Shown: in pieces, positions 33,966 to 45,965 of the stretch
Numbering within the stretch: position 1 is the stretch's first letter
How the letters are laid out: every line of letters starts with the position of its first letter
Source of the DNA: Sanghuangporus weigelae
Lineage: Eukaryota > Basidiomycota > Agaricomycetes > Hymenochaetales > Hymenochaetaceae
Length of the DNA: 64,000 nt
Assembly (NCBI GenBank): GCA_033182465.1
Contig: CP137324.1
Span: 2,108,001-2,172,000, forward strand
Reading direction: 5' to 3'
The notes under the pieces: model-generated
Seen by the model: the letters and a program-made list of their open reading frames with translations, nothing else
What the model was told of the DNA's origin: nothing
Database searches by the model: none
Translations under genes and position numbers: made by a program

Positions 33966-35338
33966 GATGAAATTGTCATGACACTTTTTTTTTCCTAATG
34001 CAGTATGAAATTTATGCAACATGAGGGAATCACCTTCCTCATTACAGCTAGTTGCAAAGCAAAATTGTTGGCAATCACGTGATTTTGCCACTTTTCTCGC
34101 CCTCAAAACACAGATAAAATCATATCTCACCCAAATATTAACCGTTTCACATCATCTAAGTTGCTAAATTCATCTTTTCGAAAGGGCTTTCGTTCAGGAA
34201 AAACAATCGAGAAAATAGAGCAAAATATGATCCCAAAATAGCAAAAATATCGTTTTTTGCCTCTTCCTTGCATGTGCATTTTTTTCTGTGATCCCTGCTG
34301 GTCCAGCACCTCCCCAAAGCTATCCAGAATGATAATATGATTATAAAATGAATTTACAGACTGAGTTTGAGTTGAATTGTGTACCAGAATGTGCTGCTTT
34401 GAGCCATGCCCGAATCACTCAAAACTCATCATTTCCTCCTAGCTTCCCAGAGGAAAACTTCTTACAGGCCAGATTCATGCATGTAAATTCATTTTAGATA
34501 TAATAGACTAGGTTTATGTGCTAGCTAGGTCCTCAGCATCCACTAGTGAGCTGGGCTGAACATGAGATTCTGATTGTATGCATCATTTTAGACAGCATCT
34601 TCCCAGCTCACTAGTGGATGCTGAGGACCTAGCTAGCACATAAACCTAGTCTATTATATCTAAAATGAATTTACATGCATGAATCTGGCCTGTAAGAAGT
34701 TTTCCTCTGGGAAGCTAGGAGGAAATGATGAGTTTTGAGTGATTCGGGCATGGCTCAAAGCAGCACATTCTGGTACACAATTCAACTCAAACTCAGTCTG
34801 TAAATTCATTTTATAATCATATTATCATTCTGGATAGCTTTGGGGAGGTGCTGGACCAGCAGGGATCACAGAAAAAAATGCACATGCAAGGAAGAGGCAA
34901 AAAACGATAGTTTCGCTATTTTGGGATCATATTTTGCTCTATTTTCTCGATTGTTTTTCCTGAACGAAAGCCCTTTTGAGAAGATGAATTTATCAACTTA
35001 GATGATGTGAAACGGTTAATATTTGGGTGAGATATGATTTTATCTGTGTTTTGAGGCTCTCATGGCGAGAAAAGTGGTAAAATCACGTGATTGCCAACAA
35101 TTTTGCAACTAGCTGTAAATAAAATAATGAATTTTATTCTTTCTGCTTGAAGCTAGCCTTTCTGGGGTGATTTGACGTCGAATGAGTAAGTTGATGATGA
35201 CAAATTTCTCAAAAATAGTACATTAAAGTGCATAAATTGACCCAGAATGCAATGCATTATGCAATATTACGAAATTTCCCTTGGGAGAACCCAATCCCAA
35301 CGCATTATAAGATTTATGCATTATGACAATTTCAACTG
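33966..35338. mobile_element. Palindrome-cored insertion (foldback/MITE-like element)
   Basis: This insertion of about 1.37 kb interrupts the flank that is continuous after WD40 copies 1 and 2. Its outer ends are short inverted repeats (GAAATTGTCAT at the left, ATGACAATTTC at the right). The interior is AT-rich and non-coding. Most of it is a long inverted repeat, listed separately. The target duplication is not clear. A DNA-transposon-derived foldback element is likely; an inverted duplication of one MITE is the alternative. Confidence 0.6.
34043..35117. repeat. Near-perfect 1.07-kb palindrome
   Basis: The left arm 34,043-34,555 (513 bp) and right arm 34,602-35,117 (516 bp) are inverse copies with few mismatches, separated by a 46-bp spacer (34,556-34,601). 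The arms meet the spacer at GCTGGG and CCCAGC. A transcript across it would fold into a hairpin with about 500 bp of stem. Confidence 0.9.
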
Positions 35339-36170
35339 TACGTACCATACATGCACGGTTCTCTCTTTTGCAGAGCTCGACTATACAATTATCTAGTTAT
35401 AAGCCACTTTCTGTCCCACCTTACCTACCTTTCTCTAATATTATCCATTTCACCTATCGTGAGCAATTCGCATAAGGTCAATATTATGCAAGGTTGCTGC
35501 TGACAGATGCAGTCGTTGTGGAAATCACTGGTCTAGGAAGGATTATCGCTACTTGTTTTCTGTCGCATCGGCATCTTCTGCGACATCGATATCGACGAGG
35601 GAAACTGAAGTTAACGCCTAATCCATTCAACGTCACTCCGACGGTTTATCACTCAAGTCTTCCTCTGGATTCCTCGTAGTCCCGATTTCATTTTCGAACG
35701 CAGACTAGCACGCAGGCATCGAACCGAACCTCGCGAATGTGAGCTCCAGCGAAATAGAAAATCAATCGACTCTTCAACAACGGGTCAAATTTCGGATCCC
35801 TCAGACTGCTTCTCCGAGTCAGAAGATGAACCCCGGACACAGACATACGCGCCTCGAATCTCAATTCCCAGGAGTCGTATCAATGGGGTACTACCAGGAA
35901 ACTCGACAACCGCTTCCATCACTTCACCTCCTAGTCATCAAGCAATGGAATGCCGATCCGGTAGCTCTTTTGCCACAAAATAACCGCGGACGTATATTTA
36001 TATTTATGCATGAATGAGCGGATAAAAAAAGTAAAAAGGAATAAAGTATGTTATGTATTCTACGGCTAAACTAATGCTGAGAACTCTCACAAAGTGAATG
36101 TGGCCAATTGGATACGACACAGGAACAATAGTGTCATCATCCTCGAATATTGAACACACACACACACACA
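35339..36170. other. Diverged module flank and a possible orphan C-terminal exon
   Basis: From 35,340 to about 35,530 the sequence is a diverged match to the block upstream of kinases B and C, suggesting that a fourth kinase once followed. On the plus strand 35,615-35,983 is open (122 codons, no ATG at its start). Its composition is protein-like: Arg-rich (FERRLARRHRTEP), then a Ser/acidic stretch (SDCFSESEDEPRTQ), then Ser/Thr/Pro-rich. It could be the last exon of a degraded gene. I do not recognise it. A (CA)n tract sits at 36,154-36,169 against the stop of the next gene. Confidence 0.3.
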
Positions 36171-38621
36171 TCACAGTCTCGCATCCTTGGGCATCGAGCG
36201 CACTGCCTGCCGTACACCAAGATCGGCGAGAACGTCTTCTGCACCGCCCAATAATGCGTCGAATGGGACAGTGCGATGGTACTAAAAGAAATAAGATAAA
36301 CTAGCAGAACATGAAGGAGGTGGGAGAGAACGTACATGCTCGATGAACCTGCCCATGCCCGTCTGAGTGATCCCGCGCCCACCGAAGATCTGTACCGCAT
36401 CTTGTGCAGTCTGTCGAGCCGATTGGGTGCTGAACGATTTCAAGAAGGCAATTGGACTGTACCAAACAACATTTCAATAATGAGCAAACAGAAGGCATAA
36501 CCAAAGAGAACGAAAGATAAACCCACCCCGCGAGTTTCTGAGCCTGCTCCTTATATGCCATGTTACACATCTGATATGTGATATGCTCAAGCCATGCCTG
36601 AATGGCCTCCGCGCGCTGGATCATGCCCGCAATTTTCGCTCTTACCACAGCCTGGCCGATCAAAGGCTTGCCAAAGACTTTGCGCTGTGATGCCCATCTA
36701 CGTTTCCGTATTTGTGAACACATTCGCAAGACAAGGGAAAAGAATAACGCACTTAAGACATTCCTCAACAATCGATCGTTGAGCTCGTGCCGAGCTACAG
36801 CACATCACCCAACGTTCGTGGTTAAAATTGCTGAGCATGACGTAAATGCCAGCACCTTCCTCTCCAAGTGTATTCTCGACGGGTACTTTGACGTTGTCAA
36901 ATGTGATGTATGCTGTCCCTGCTGTTGAAGAATAGGCTGTCTTGATTGGTTTGGTCTCAACACCCTCGCCGCGTGGAATGAGAAGGACAGTGAAGCCATT
37001 CTGGAGAAAGAAGTCAGATGAATTTATAAGACCAAAACCAAGATTGCCCTACGTCTGTTTTACACCCTGTTGTGAAGCTGAGATGACTGTCAGCAAACCT
37101 TTTAATCTTTCACAAAACATATCACTCACTAATCCGCGAATCTAGAAAAAGAGGTGCTCAGAACCAACCCAGACAGATATCCAGAAGAAGAGACTTACGT
37201 TCCATTCGTGATCCACTTCTTCGCCCCATTCACAATCCAATACTTCCCGTCCTCCGTCTTAGTAGCCGTCGTTTGCAGCCCGAATACGTCGCTCCCAGCA
37301 TGGGCTTCCGAGATGGCCAGACAGATAAATTTCTTGCCCGATAATACCTCAGGGACTATTTTATTTCTGATCTCAGGACGACCGAAGTTCAAGACCGGTG
37401 GTAAACCAATGACTTTGCCTCCGAGCAAACCTGAAGATGAATTCATGAGCAATACGAGCGTTTTGCAGTTGCAAAAGAACTTACCGTCTCCGTACCCTCG
37501 TGCGCCGATTCGGGTAAGTTCCTGCGTGATAACAAGCTTGAAATGAAGTTAGATATTAACCTTCTTCGCCGGATAAGGGCTTAATGATACCTCATGAAAG
37601 TAATCAAACTGGCAATATATAGCGTCAATCAATAGATCTTCCATAGACGCTCATAATCTCACCTCTTCCGGTGCTACGATTCCATTGAACAATGTTCGCC
37701 CTTTCAGATGCTTTCCGGGTCCCATACGCATCGCGTGCAGTTCAACCTCGCTATAATGAAGTAAGAATTGAAGTTCTTGATTCCGAAGTAACAACATACG
37801 CCATCTTGTCTATTACGTGTTGTGAAGGGCGCTTGCCGTCGGCTTCACGAGCCTAAGTAACGCGGTCATTTGCGGAAGAAGCCATCAAGATAGGATTAAC
37901 GTACCTGACCGTCTTCAAAGATAATCTCATCCACAAGCATGCGCATGGCCTTCTGCAGCTCACGATGCGACTGTCATCCCACGGCATCATATCATTAGTT
38001 CGATTCAGTCAACTTGCGAACTATAAACACACACCTTCTTGTAATACGGAGAATGGTACCCCTCGCTCAACCATGCGGGCTCGGCATAGGGGACCTTGCT
38101 AAGTGTGCCTGCCTGAAGAGACTTGATCTGCTCTTCTTCGCCGTCGATGACACCGATTTGGAGGCGCTTGTACTGCGGCCGTAGGAGGACCTCGTGACGA
38201 TGCAGACCGAAGAAGGCTTCTGTTGCGTCTTGTCCGGCTGATCATTGACAGTGGCATGCACGAGTCAGTGAAGAGGTGGTAAGGACATGGACGGGCGGAT
38301 GGACGTACCAATCTCTGGGTCTAGCAAGACTGAGACGCCTCCTGGATGGAGGTCCTTGAACCGCGAGAGGTTGTAGACTTTCGTGTCGATAATGACCCAC
38401 TGTATGTATGCCACGCAAACCAGTCGTCATTCGTCGGTTAGCGTCTGACTTGTCTACGGGGTAAGATGCCGCATCACAAACGTACCAAGTCATCCGGGGT
38501 GTTATGCTAATTCGTTCGCGTCTCGTCAGTCTCACGTTCGACCTTCAAAGCCTAAACCAAACGCTGCACACACCTTCTCGACCTCCTCACGAGTGAACTT
38601 CTTGAGCTGAGGGGATGCCAT
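36171..38621 (-). CDS. Cytochrome b5-domain acyl-CoA dehydrogenase fusion
   Basis: The minus-strand gene starts at 38,621 (MASPQLKKFTREEVEK) and stops at 36,171-36,173 (MPKDARL), with about a dozen short introns. The N-terminus is a cytochrome b5-like heme domain: a DLWVIIDTKVYNLSRFK-type core, the axial-His motif HPGG, and a second candidate heme His in FFGLHRHEVL. The remainder is a flavin acyl-CoA dehydrogenase: N-terminal helical domain (ELTRIGARGYGDGLLGG), the middle-domain motif AISEAHAGSDVFGLQ, VNGAKKWITNG, and the C-terminal FAD-binding motif QIFGGRGITQTGMG. Members oxidise fatty acyl-CoA to the 2,3-enoyl-CoA. The fused heme domain suggests electrons leave through b5 instead of ETF, which is an inference. 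The fusion architecture is known in fungi. Chain length specificity cannot be read from the sequence. Confidence 0.88.
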
Positions 38622-39347
38622 TTCGAACAATTGCAACCAGCTTTTTCAAACAATGATACCTTGAAAGAGACAGAGGAGGGGACGAAGTGATATGCGAAGA
38701 GTATGATTGGATGTGTCCGTTCTAAATATCGAGGTAAAGCTCCGGCACCACAAGATCATCTCCCTCGCATGTGATATCCGACACCATGCCATGAGATGCA
38801 ACCGTCGTCGATCAACCGGTATTACCGGATCAGGGGCGCGGACATTCAATCCCGTTCCGTTTCAGCTTATAGCATGTGAGAATAGAGCACGCAACAGCAA
38901 ATCCAATCGATACTATGAGCACAATACTTTCCAGACAAATGACAAAGACTAAATAACCTAACATAGAATATTAACAGTGAATAAAGTACTTTATCACTAA
39001 TATGCACTAGTCTTCAACAAATGAATGGTCGAAGTTATTGATATGGAATGGAACACACTAAAATGCAAAGAACGTCGGGTGGCGTGAAAGCAAGAACAAA
39101 AGAAGTAACAAATCGAAGGAACGGAAAATGCGGACGGTGAAATGAACGCGAGAATGCACGGATGCAGATGATGAGAACGACACGTATGATACAACTGTTA
39201 AGTTTCCAAAGAAAAGAGGAATACATAATGTCAGAAGAAGGTCGAAAGTCCATGGTCGAAGTGAAATGCCCCCCTTGAGACCCCCTGTTTTTGCTGCAGC
39301 ACAGACAACATCGTCGCTATCGTCATGGTTTTTTGCTCAAACATCTT
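38622..39347. other. Intergenic, upstream of the acyl-CoA dehydrogenase
   Basis: About 726 bp between the start of the dehydrogenase gene and the stop of the ankyrin gene. It should contain the dehydrogenase promoter. No distinct motif or gene is seen. Confidence 0.5.
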
Positions 39348-42300
39348 TCATACCATCCTTGCACGCCGCACGTTTTGAACAACGGCCTGGACAACGCCAA
39401 CCCACGTACATGCCTTATCTACATCATACGCCGTCGCGTCGAACCAAAGCGGTATCTTGCGCACGAGCAAACGACGCAATGCACGCATTCCTTCCATAGG
39501 TAATGACACTGACTCGAGGTCTGATGACATCTTGACCGGAGAATCAACGGAAGATACGAGGGATTCGACGGATGGGTGACGGGCCAGAGATTGCTCTCGC
39601 GAGCTACGGGTCGAAGAGCGCACAGGAGGAAGAGGAAACGCGCGAGACTCCGCGATTGTACTGACATTATATCCCGCATACTCTCTCGTGCGTTGCTTGA
39701 CTGGCGAACTCGCCGGTGTACGGCCGTAGTACGTATCCGCACCGCTGATCGAAGCGTTACGGCTCCGACTCTGCGGAGAAACAGCCTTTTTGCCTGAGTG
39801 AATATCGCTCAACGCAGAAGTGAGCCGCGAAGCTTGCACAATATGGTCCATTTTCTCGAAGATATCGCTCGTTAGAGACTCGGCTTCGCCGACGTAGCGC
39901 TGGGCTGTTTCGATAGAACGGCAGGCCTATAGAAGAATAAAGTCAGTCAATTATCTTCAGCTTACTCTCTTGAGTCTCACCATTAGCATGGCCTCTTCGA
40001 CGGCATAGAGTTCTCGTCGGGCAATCTCCAAGATATCTGATGTCGAGGGAGGTCCGCATGCAAATACACTGGCCCTATTCGTAGGTTTGACCGTCGATGC
40101 GCGATTCGAACGACGCTCATCCACCTCATTTCCACATTTCGTCGAAATGACCAAATCCAAGAACGGAGCGTCACCTTCCTCGTGGTATTTGATTGCATCG
40201 TCCTCATCCACGTCAAAAATATCCAAGAAGTTTCCGTAATCACCCTCGTCGTCTGGTCCATTCCATACATCTGTGTCCATCTCATGCACCTCTGCGACAT
40301 CCACTCCCTCCCTCCAGCCTACTCCATCCTCCTCACTGGATACACTTCCAGGGCTCGGAACATCCTCGCGTTCCCTGTCTTCCTCTCCGAAAAGCAATTG
40401 CTCAACTTCCAGCAGATTCGCTAGGTGTGCTTTGAGTATGTCCGAGTTGGCACGCCGAACATATGGATCGAGCCATGACTCTCTATTAGCCTTTCTCCCC
40501 ACACCTACACCTGCGATACTTTCCGGTTCTTGTGGGTGAAAGATGGACTCGTGCACTTCAGGTGCCCGCGTCGGAGAGATAGAAATGAGATTGACGCCGT
40601 CCTCAAGCGGTGAGCTTGGATCTGAGAATGGCAGCGTCATGTCTGGGGAGATGGAGCTCTCTGTAGTGGCCAGGGCGAAGACTTCGCTCAAGGCAGACGC
40701 ACGGCGTTGTCGAGTAACGCTCCCCGCAGCCAATGCGCACGCAAAATCTATTTCAGCTTCTCCATCTTCAGCTGTAGACGAATTGCTGAGTCGCGGGGTT
40801 TTGAGATCTTCCGTACCCATGCGCGGTGAACCTGTAGGTGTGGCAAGCGCTGCGAGGTCTGCAAGGGAAGCTAGAGAAGCGGTTGACCCAGACGCAACAA
40901 GCGAAGGCGTTGCCGAGGATCTTCGGTAAGTCAGCGCCGGGGTCGGAGAGCGTTCTTCCACCTGCTCAACAAGAGTTCTTTCTTCAAGTCGCAAGATAAG
41001 CTGCTCAAGTGACGCATGTACGTCCTTCGCAGAGTGCAAGTCGTCCAGCTCAAAGTCAATGAGTTGCCGGAATCGTTCTAAGAGATCTGAGCTACTATGG
41101 TGCGTGAACTGCAAAAGTTCGTCCGCATCGTCGAGATCGACTGGTTCTTTGGCTTTGCCCTTGAGAGCGCTGTATGGATGAGCGTGATGATCATGCCTAA
41201 TACGAGACAACCGTAGCTGCTCCGCAACGCATTCAAGATCACCCAGTAGTCGCTGGGCTTCTTCCGGGGATATGAGCGCCGCGCGCAAACTCTCCTTTTC
41301 ACGAGATATTGGAGGCGGGAATTGAGCACGTTCTTCCTCTCCATCATCCTGAAAAGAGCCAGAATAGCTCGAGGATCCAGACGAATGATTCGTAGCTAGC
41401 GAAGAAGATGAATAGGAAGGTCTAATCGTGCGTAGCGACGCAGCAGAACCGGGCCGAATAGAGCCTTCATCTTGTTCAAACGCGTAGCGGAACTCCGGCT
41501 TCGCGACTTCATACGCTGTTTGGCTGAGGAGCAAATGAAGATTTAGCACTTGAACCTGAAACACCCGGTGAAAAAATTACCTACCCGTCATTATTCTTGA
41601 TCTTCACTATGGACCCATCTACATCGCACTCTAAGAATGCCATGAGAATGTCGGCGCAGCGCCCGCAACGTGCAGCAACATGGATGCATGTCTCGCCTTG
41701 CAGGTCGATTGCACCAAGCGGTGCTCCAAGATCGCGTACGATGTGGACGATAAACGCATATAGTCGGAAGGATCCAGTATTCCCGCTTCCGCCAAATCGA
41801 GCAAGAGCGTGCAATGGTGTCATCGTGTTGTCAGCCGTGTACAATGAAAGGTCGGCACCAGCAAGGAAAAGTGCATCGAGGATAGATGCGCTCGGTCGCG
41901 GCAAAGTAACGCAATAATGAATAGCTGACCAACCGTTTTCATCTGGGTAATTGACGAGAACTGGCACTGGCACACTCGGAGTTTGCGAGTCTTGTGAGGG
42001 GAAAAGAAGGTGGTGAACAGCGGAGAGGTCGGAGGACGAGATGGACGTCACAAGTCGTTTCACGCATGAATGTATGGCCGATGATGACAAAGGATACGTA
42101 GTATGGTGTCGGTATAGACAAGCCAGGGTGTTGTAATCGCCAACGTCTTGTTGCAAAGTGAGCTTTAACTTCCGTTTCTTTCCGTGGGACTGAGATAAAT
42201 TAAGCCGATGTTATTGTATTGTATTGGATTCGAGGGTTACTTTGAGACAAACTTACTAATAAGGAGTGTGCTCGTTGGAGTCGGAGGTTCAGCTCGCATG

Positions 42301-42993
42301 CCCATAGACATCGTGGAGTGGACGTTGCGTAAAAAAGAACAGAGTGATAGTAGCAGTCTACAGAATTTGTTTTGGCTCCTTGGCGAATCTGCAGCAGAAG
42401 GAAACTTGAGTTTCCAATCCAAAAGACGAGATAGGAAATTGACCGACCAAGTATAGCAAAAGATCATCATGTCCATCTCGGGCAGCATCTGAATTTAGAA
42501 CTCAGACTTCACGAATGAAACGCGGTTGAACATGAAAAAACTTACACATGATTGGAGTGGCCCTCTGGCTATCCACGCCATCTACCAGCACAAGCCCGTC
42601 CCCCCTTTCCAACAAAACAGTTACAAAATCTAGTCGATTAAGGTATGTTGCCATGCCCAGGGGTGTCAAACCCTTAAGTGATGAATGTGACGCATTGAGA
42701 GTGTACAATGAGAGACAGTGGTTTTCAAGAAGGAAAGACAGAATCGACAACCGCCCGGCAGCACTGTCTTGCGAGTAACATGGGTCCAAGTCGTCGAAGC
42801 TACGCAATTTGCAAAGGTGTATAATCTGCATCAGTTCGCGTGAATTTGAATTCAGGAAGAGTTCACACCTTGGTGAACCGAGAATTAGTGGCCCAAGAAC
42901 AGTGCTTGCTTCTCCCCCATCCTGGACTAGTCGACGAAACGTATCGACATCACCGCAGATGGCGGCATCACGCAGCATGTGGTCCACGACCAT
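39348..42993 (-). CDS. Ankyrin-repeat protein with long Ser-rich/acidic C-terminal region
   Basis: The start is at 42,993 (MVVDHMLRDAAICGDVDTF), the first helix pair of an ankyrin stack. Ankyrin repeats continue across four exons: LTPLGMATYLNRLDFVTVLL, TPIM joined to YAARDGHDDLL, NGWSAIHYC, TPLHALARFG and GETCIHVAARCGR. The introns seen are near 42,539, 42,430, 42,210, 41,570 and 39,940. After the repeats comes about 700 residues with Ser/Thr- and Asp/Glu-rich segments, short helices (ELLQFTHHSSSDLLERFRQL) and a C-terminal basic/hydrophobic end. No catalytic domain is seen. N-terminal ankyrin repeats with a disordered tail recall scaffold proteins such as the TORC2 subunit Avo2, but I see no specific sequence match, so I do not assign a function. 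Confidence 0.75.
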
Positions 42994-44600
42994 CTTTGTA
43001 AACCCGACGGGAGCAGAGGGGAAACAGAGCAAAAAAAGATTTGGAGGTGCACTTTATGTTATATTTGCCTGGAACCTTGACGACTTGACAATATACGATC
43101 GAGATCGACCAGATTGATTGACCCTGGCCATGCGATCGGTCGCGTCGCCGTCGGCTAAGTTCAAGGGCGATCGCTTCAGCGCGTCGCGGAATTCTACGAA
43201 GTTGTCTTCCGGTACCAAGGTGTCGGATGCTCTCCCCGGGCACCGATCGAGCAAACAAATTGCGATGGTGGACGTGTATTGCCGCTCGTTTGTCAGCGAA
43301 AGTAAAGCAGGAGGGGAAGGTCAAGACTTTTTCGCGCCCTTCGCATTTTTATACAGCCCAGAATACAAAGCCGATGGCACGTTTCATCACAGAAGAAAAG
43401 AAGCCAAACGCTTTCGTAAGCGGGCTGGAGAAATGGGTATGTCCCTTCATCAGAATTTGGAAGAGTCGTTACATTCCAGGGTTGGAAACTAAGCTTGAAT
43501 TTGGACTTGTCAAGAAATCCAATGCAATTTGATTACTTACCGTCTCGCGGGTGGAAATCTTTCCTCTTTTCGATCGCGAGGACTGTAACGTTGCGATGTG
43601 AATTGAATCGGATTGCTTTGATTGAATTGGAAGATCCAGATTTTCTGCTGTCCACGACTGCACCCGTGTCCCAACAAGCCAGATCAGACCTTAACTTCAG
43701 ACGAATGTCGTTGAAAATTTGATGACAGCCAGATAAGTAAGGTCAGTCGCAATAGAAGCCAAACCACCGGGTCGCTTTCCAAGGTGGAATGCTGTAAGAG
43801 TACTTTCAAACGACAACAGAGACGTTCAAAGTCAGTATCAATTGAGCCCATTTTGGAAATCCAAATGACACCCTTCAAGTTGCTCAGTTTGGTTAACTAC
43901 AGATGCCGCGCAGAGGGCATCGATCACTACGTCAAATAGCTGTGTTGAATATACCGAAGGGCATGTCTATGAAGATGGATTTGAAACTTGTACGCTTTGA
44001 TGCCGATGACGATTTGGTGGTTCTTTGGTCTTCATTGGCTTGCGGAAGTACTTTATCCTATACTATCTTCGTCATCTCCTTTACTCCGATTACTGTAGCG
44101 CATTTGCAAGCGATCCTTCTAGCTATTAAGAATCACGGTAGACCAGGGTAGACATACCAGGCAGGAGAACTAAGTTTCCTATGTCAGATAACCATGCCAG
44201 GCTCGCAGCAAAATAATCGACCAATGCGAGTAGTAAATACTGTGTAGTATCTTGCAAAGCTGTGGATATGGAGAGATAAGATAAAGAGACGAACAGAGAC
44301 GAACACAACCGGCGGAGAGACTAATGTCGACTGTGCCTGCCCACGTCGTCCGACGTGGATAGATCAGAGGTAGATCTCGGCTTCGGCCTACAGCGTTTAT
44401 TGGCCACGGAAATACAGCCATTGATGCAGATATGTTCGCGTATCGAGAGACGAAATCCAGAATGCGCAAGAAGGCAACTTTGAATATTGATGGTTGTGGG
44501 TGAAGGGCAAGTCGCGACAGGCGCTTCCGCCCCGGCGCGTGGTGTGACGGACTGTGCTTCTGATCATTACATACTACTTACTAGGAATGATACTACCACT
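42994..44600. other. Intergenic, with unresolved small ORFs
   Basis: About 1.6 kb between divergent genes. On the plus strand 43,130-43,492 is open from an ATG. Another candidate starts at ATG 43,376 and could be spliced (GTATGT near 43,438, CCAG near 43,481) to a frame ending at 43,722. On the minus strand 43,663-43,540 is open up to a good donor (GGTAAGT). At most one of these can be real, and I recognise none. From 43,900 to 44,480 nothing is seen. Confidence 0.3.
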
Positions 44601-45965
44601 ATGACTGCGATTGAATTCGATCTTTTGAACTCACCATCATCATCTCCTACCAATCATATATGCGATATGCCAATGAAGACCAAACAAATTCCACCTGCGC
44701 CTTTCTTCAATGATCTATCTTACTTAAAGCAATGGTCTGAGATCGAGGCTACGCTCGCCTCTGCTTCAGCGTGCATTGACGCCGGCAACGATTCTGAGAT
44801 TGGTTGGATAGAGGGACGTGTCCACGAGACGCGATCAACGCAGAAAGAGGTTGAGATCATCTTGGTTCAGCCTCTGCAGTCAAGAGATGCATACGATATC
44901 ACCGACCAGAAGAGGGAGGCTCACGAGGCTCTTCGCGTCTTCATAACTTGTCCAGAACTTATACGTTTCGTCTTTGCACTAAATCAAACTATCAAAGTCT
45001 CCCTGAAGGGTGCCAGGGTCATCCATGAGCTGGTTCCGCACGGAAGTGGACTGCTTTCTTTCTCATTGGTTTTCAGTAGCTTCCTGTCTATCCAATCCGT
45101 TCGTGGTGGTGCTTGCATCGCAGATGGCGACGTGATAGATACACGACGAGGTGTGCGACTCCTATTAATGACCCCTATACAAAATCTGACAATCTGATAT
45201 AGGCAATGATCGTAACACAGAAAACTCCTTGCTTGAGTCCGAAACTTCCAAATTGTCGATCGACGAAACTCTACTCGCATCACTGTCTGCTCCCAGATCA
45301 TCTCCAAAGCTCGGTCAGAATCTGGCGCTGGGCGATAGCGCCGTCGTGGATGCTTCTGATGATGTCAGTTCCCTCGATTCTCATTTCTTTTGGATCCAGT
45401 CCTCATCATGGATATAAGTACACTGCTTATCCTCCTCTCACTTCTCTCACGGAAGGCATGATGACGCCTCTTCTCGGAATTGTCGAGACTGTGAAGCCCC
45501 CATCTACAACAACGACCGATGGTACGTCCTTAGAGTATCCACTATCCCTGGTGATCTCTGATATGTTCAAACTTCTGTGAAACTCGTGCAGAACTCTGTG
45601 TGAGCTTAATAATAGCAGATGCATCCAGCTACGAGTTCAGACGAGGATTCCGTGTGACCTGCTTTGCGCAAAAATCACGCCTGGCACGCGAGTTACCCAG
45701 CCCTTCCGAAGGCGACGTCATCCTTCTCAAGAGCGTCAAGATCTGCAGATGGTCCGGCACACTCTTCGGAACAGTCTATCATGCCAAACTGGACTGGATG
45801 TCGTACAAACCTAAGACGGATACGGTTACTGTTCCGCAACATGCAAAGAGCGGACCCGTAGATTCATTTTATGGTGATCTGGAAGGAAGGAGGGAGATGT
45901 TTAAGCAGTTTGTTAAAGCCATAGAGTCTGGTCCTTGGAACAGTCACAATCTGGATGTGAAGTAA
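44601..45965 (+). CDS. POT1-like telomeric single-strand DNA-binding OB-fold protein
   Basis: The last exon (from about 45,593) reads LIIADASS, RGFRVTCFAQ, LPSPSEGDVILLKSVKI and then LFGTVYHAKLDW. It is preceded, across a GTACGT...GTGCAG intron at about 45,521-45,592, by LLGIVETVKPPSTTTTD. This is the ordered signature of the POT1/TEBP first OB fold (GVV-x-KPP ... TD ... IaDpS ... LP-x-x-GDI). POT1 caps chromosome ends by binding the G-rich 3' overhang. The first exon carries another beta-rich stretch (GWIEGRVHE, VEIILVQPLQS) that may be a second OB-like domain. One intron at about 45,141-45,192 is clear; the splice near 45,365 is unresolved. The start is chosen at MTAIEFDLLN; an in-frame ATG at 44,490 is possible. 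The predicted product (about 420 residues) is short for POT1, so the C-terminal part may be missing or in unseen exons. Confidence 0.65.

Noticed and set aside
36154-36169. (CA)n microsatellite next to the acyl-CoA dehydrogenase stop codon.
   Set aside because: Short and ordinary; no sign of function.
40182-40929. Plus-strand frames antisense to the ankyrin gene.
   Set aside because: Shadows of a long Ser-rich exon whose codon bias opens the opposite strand.
43118-43532. Plus-strand frames of 101-124 codons in the intergenic region after the ankyrin gene.
   Set aside because: Overlapping frames and the opposite strand are all open, there is no domain, and no splice model is clearly better than another.
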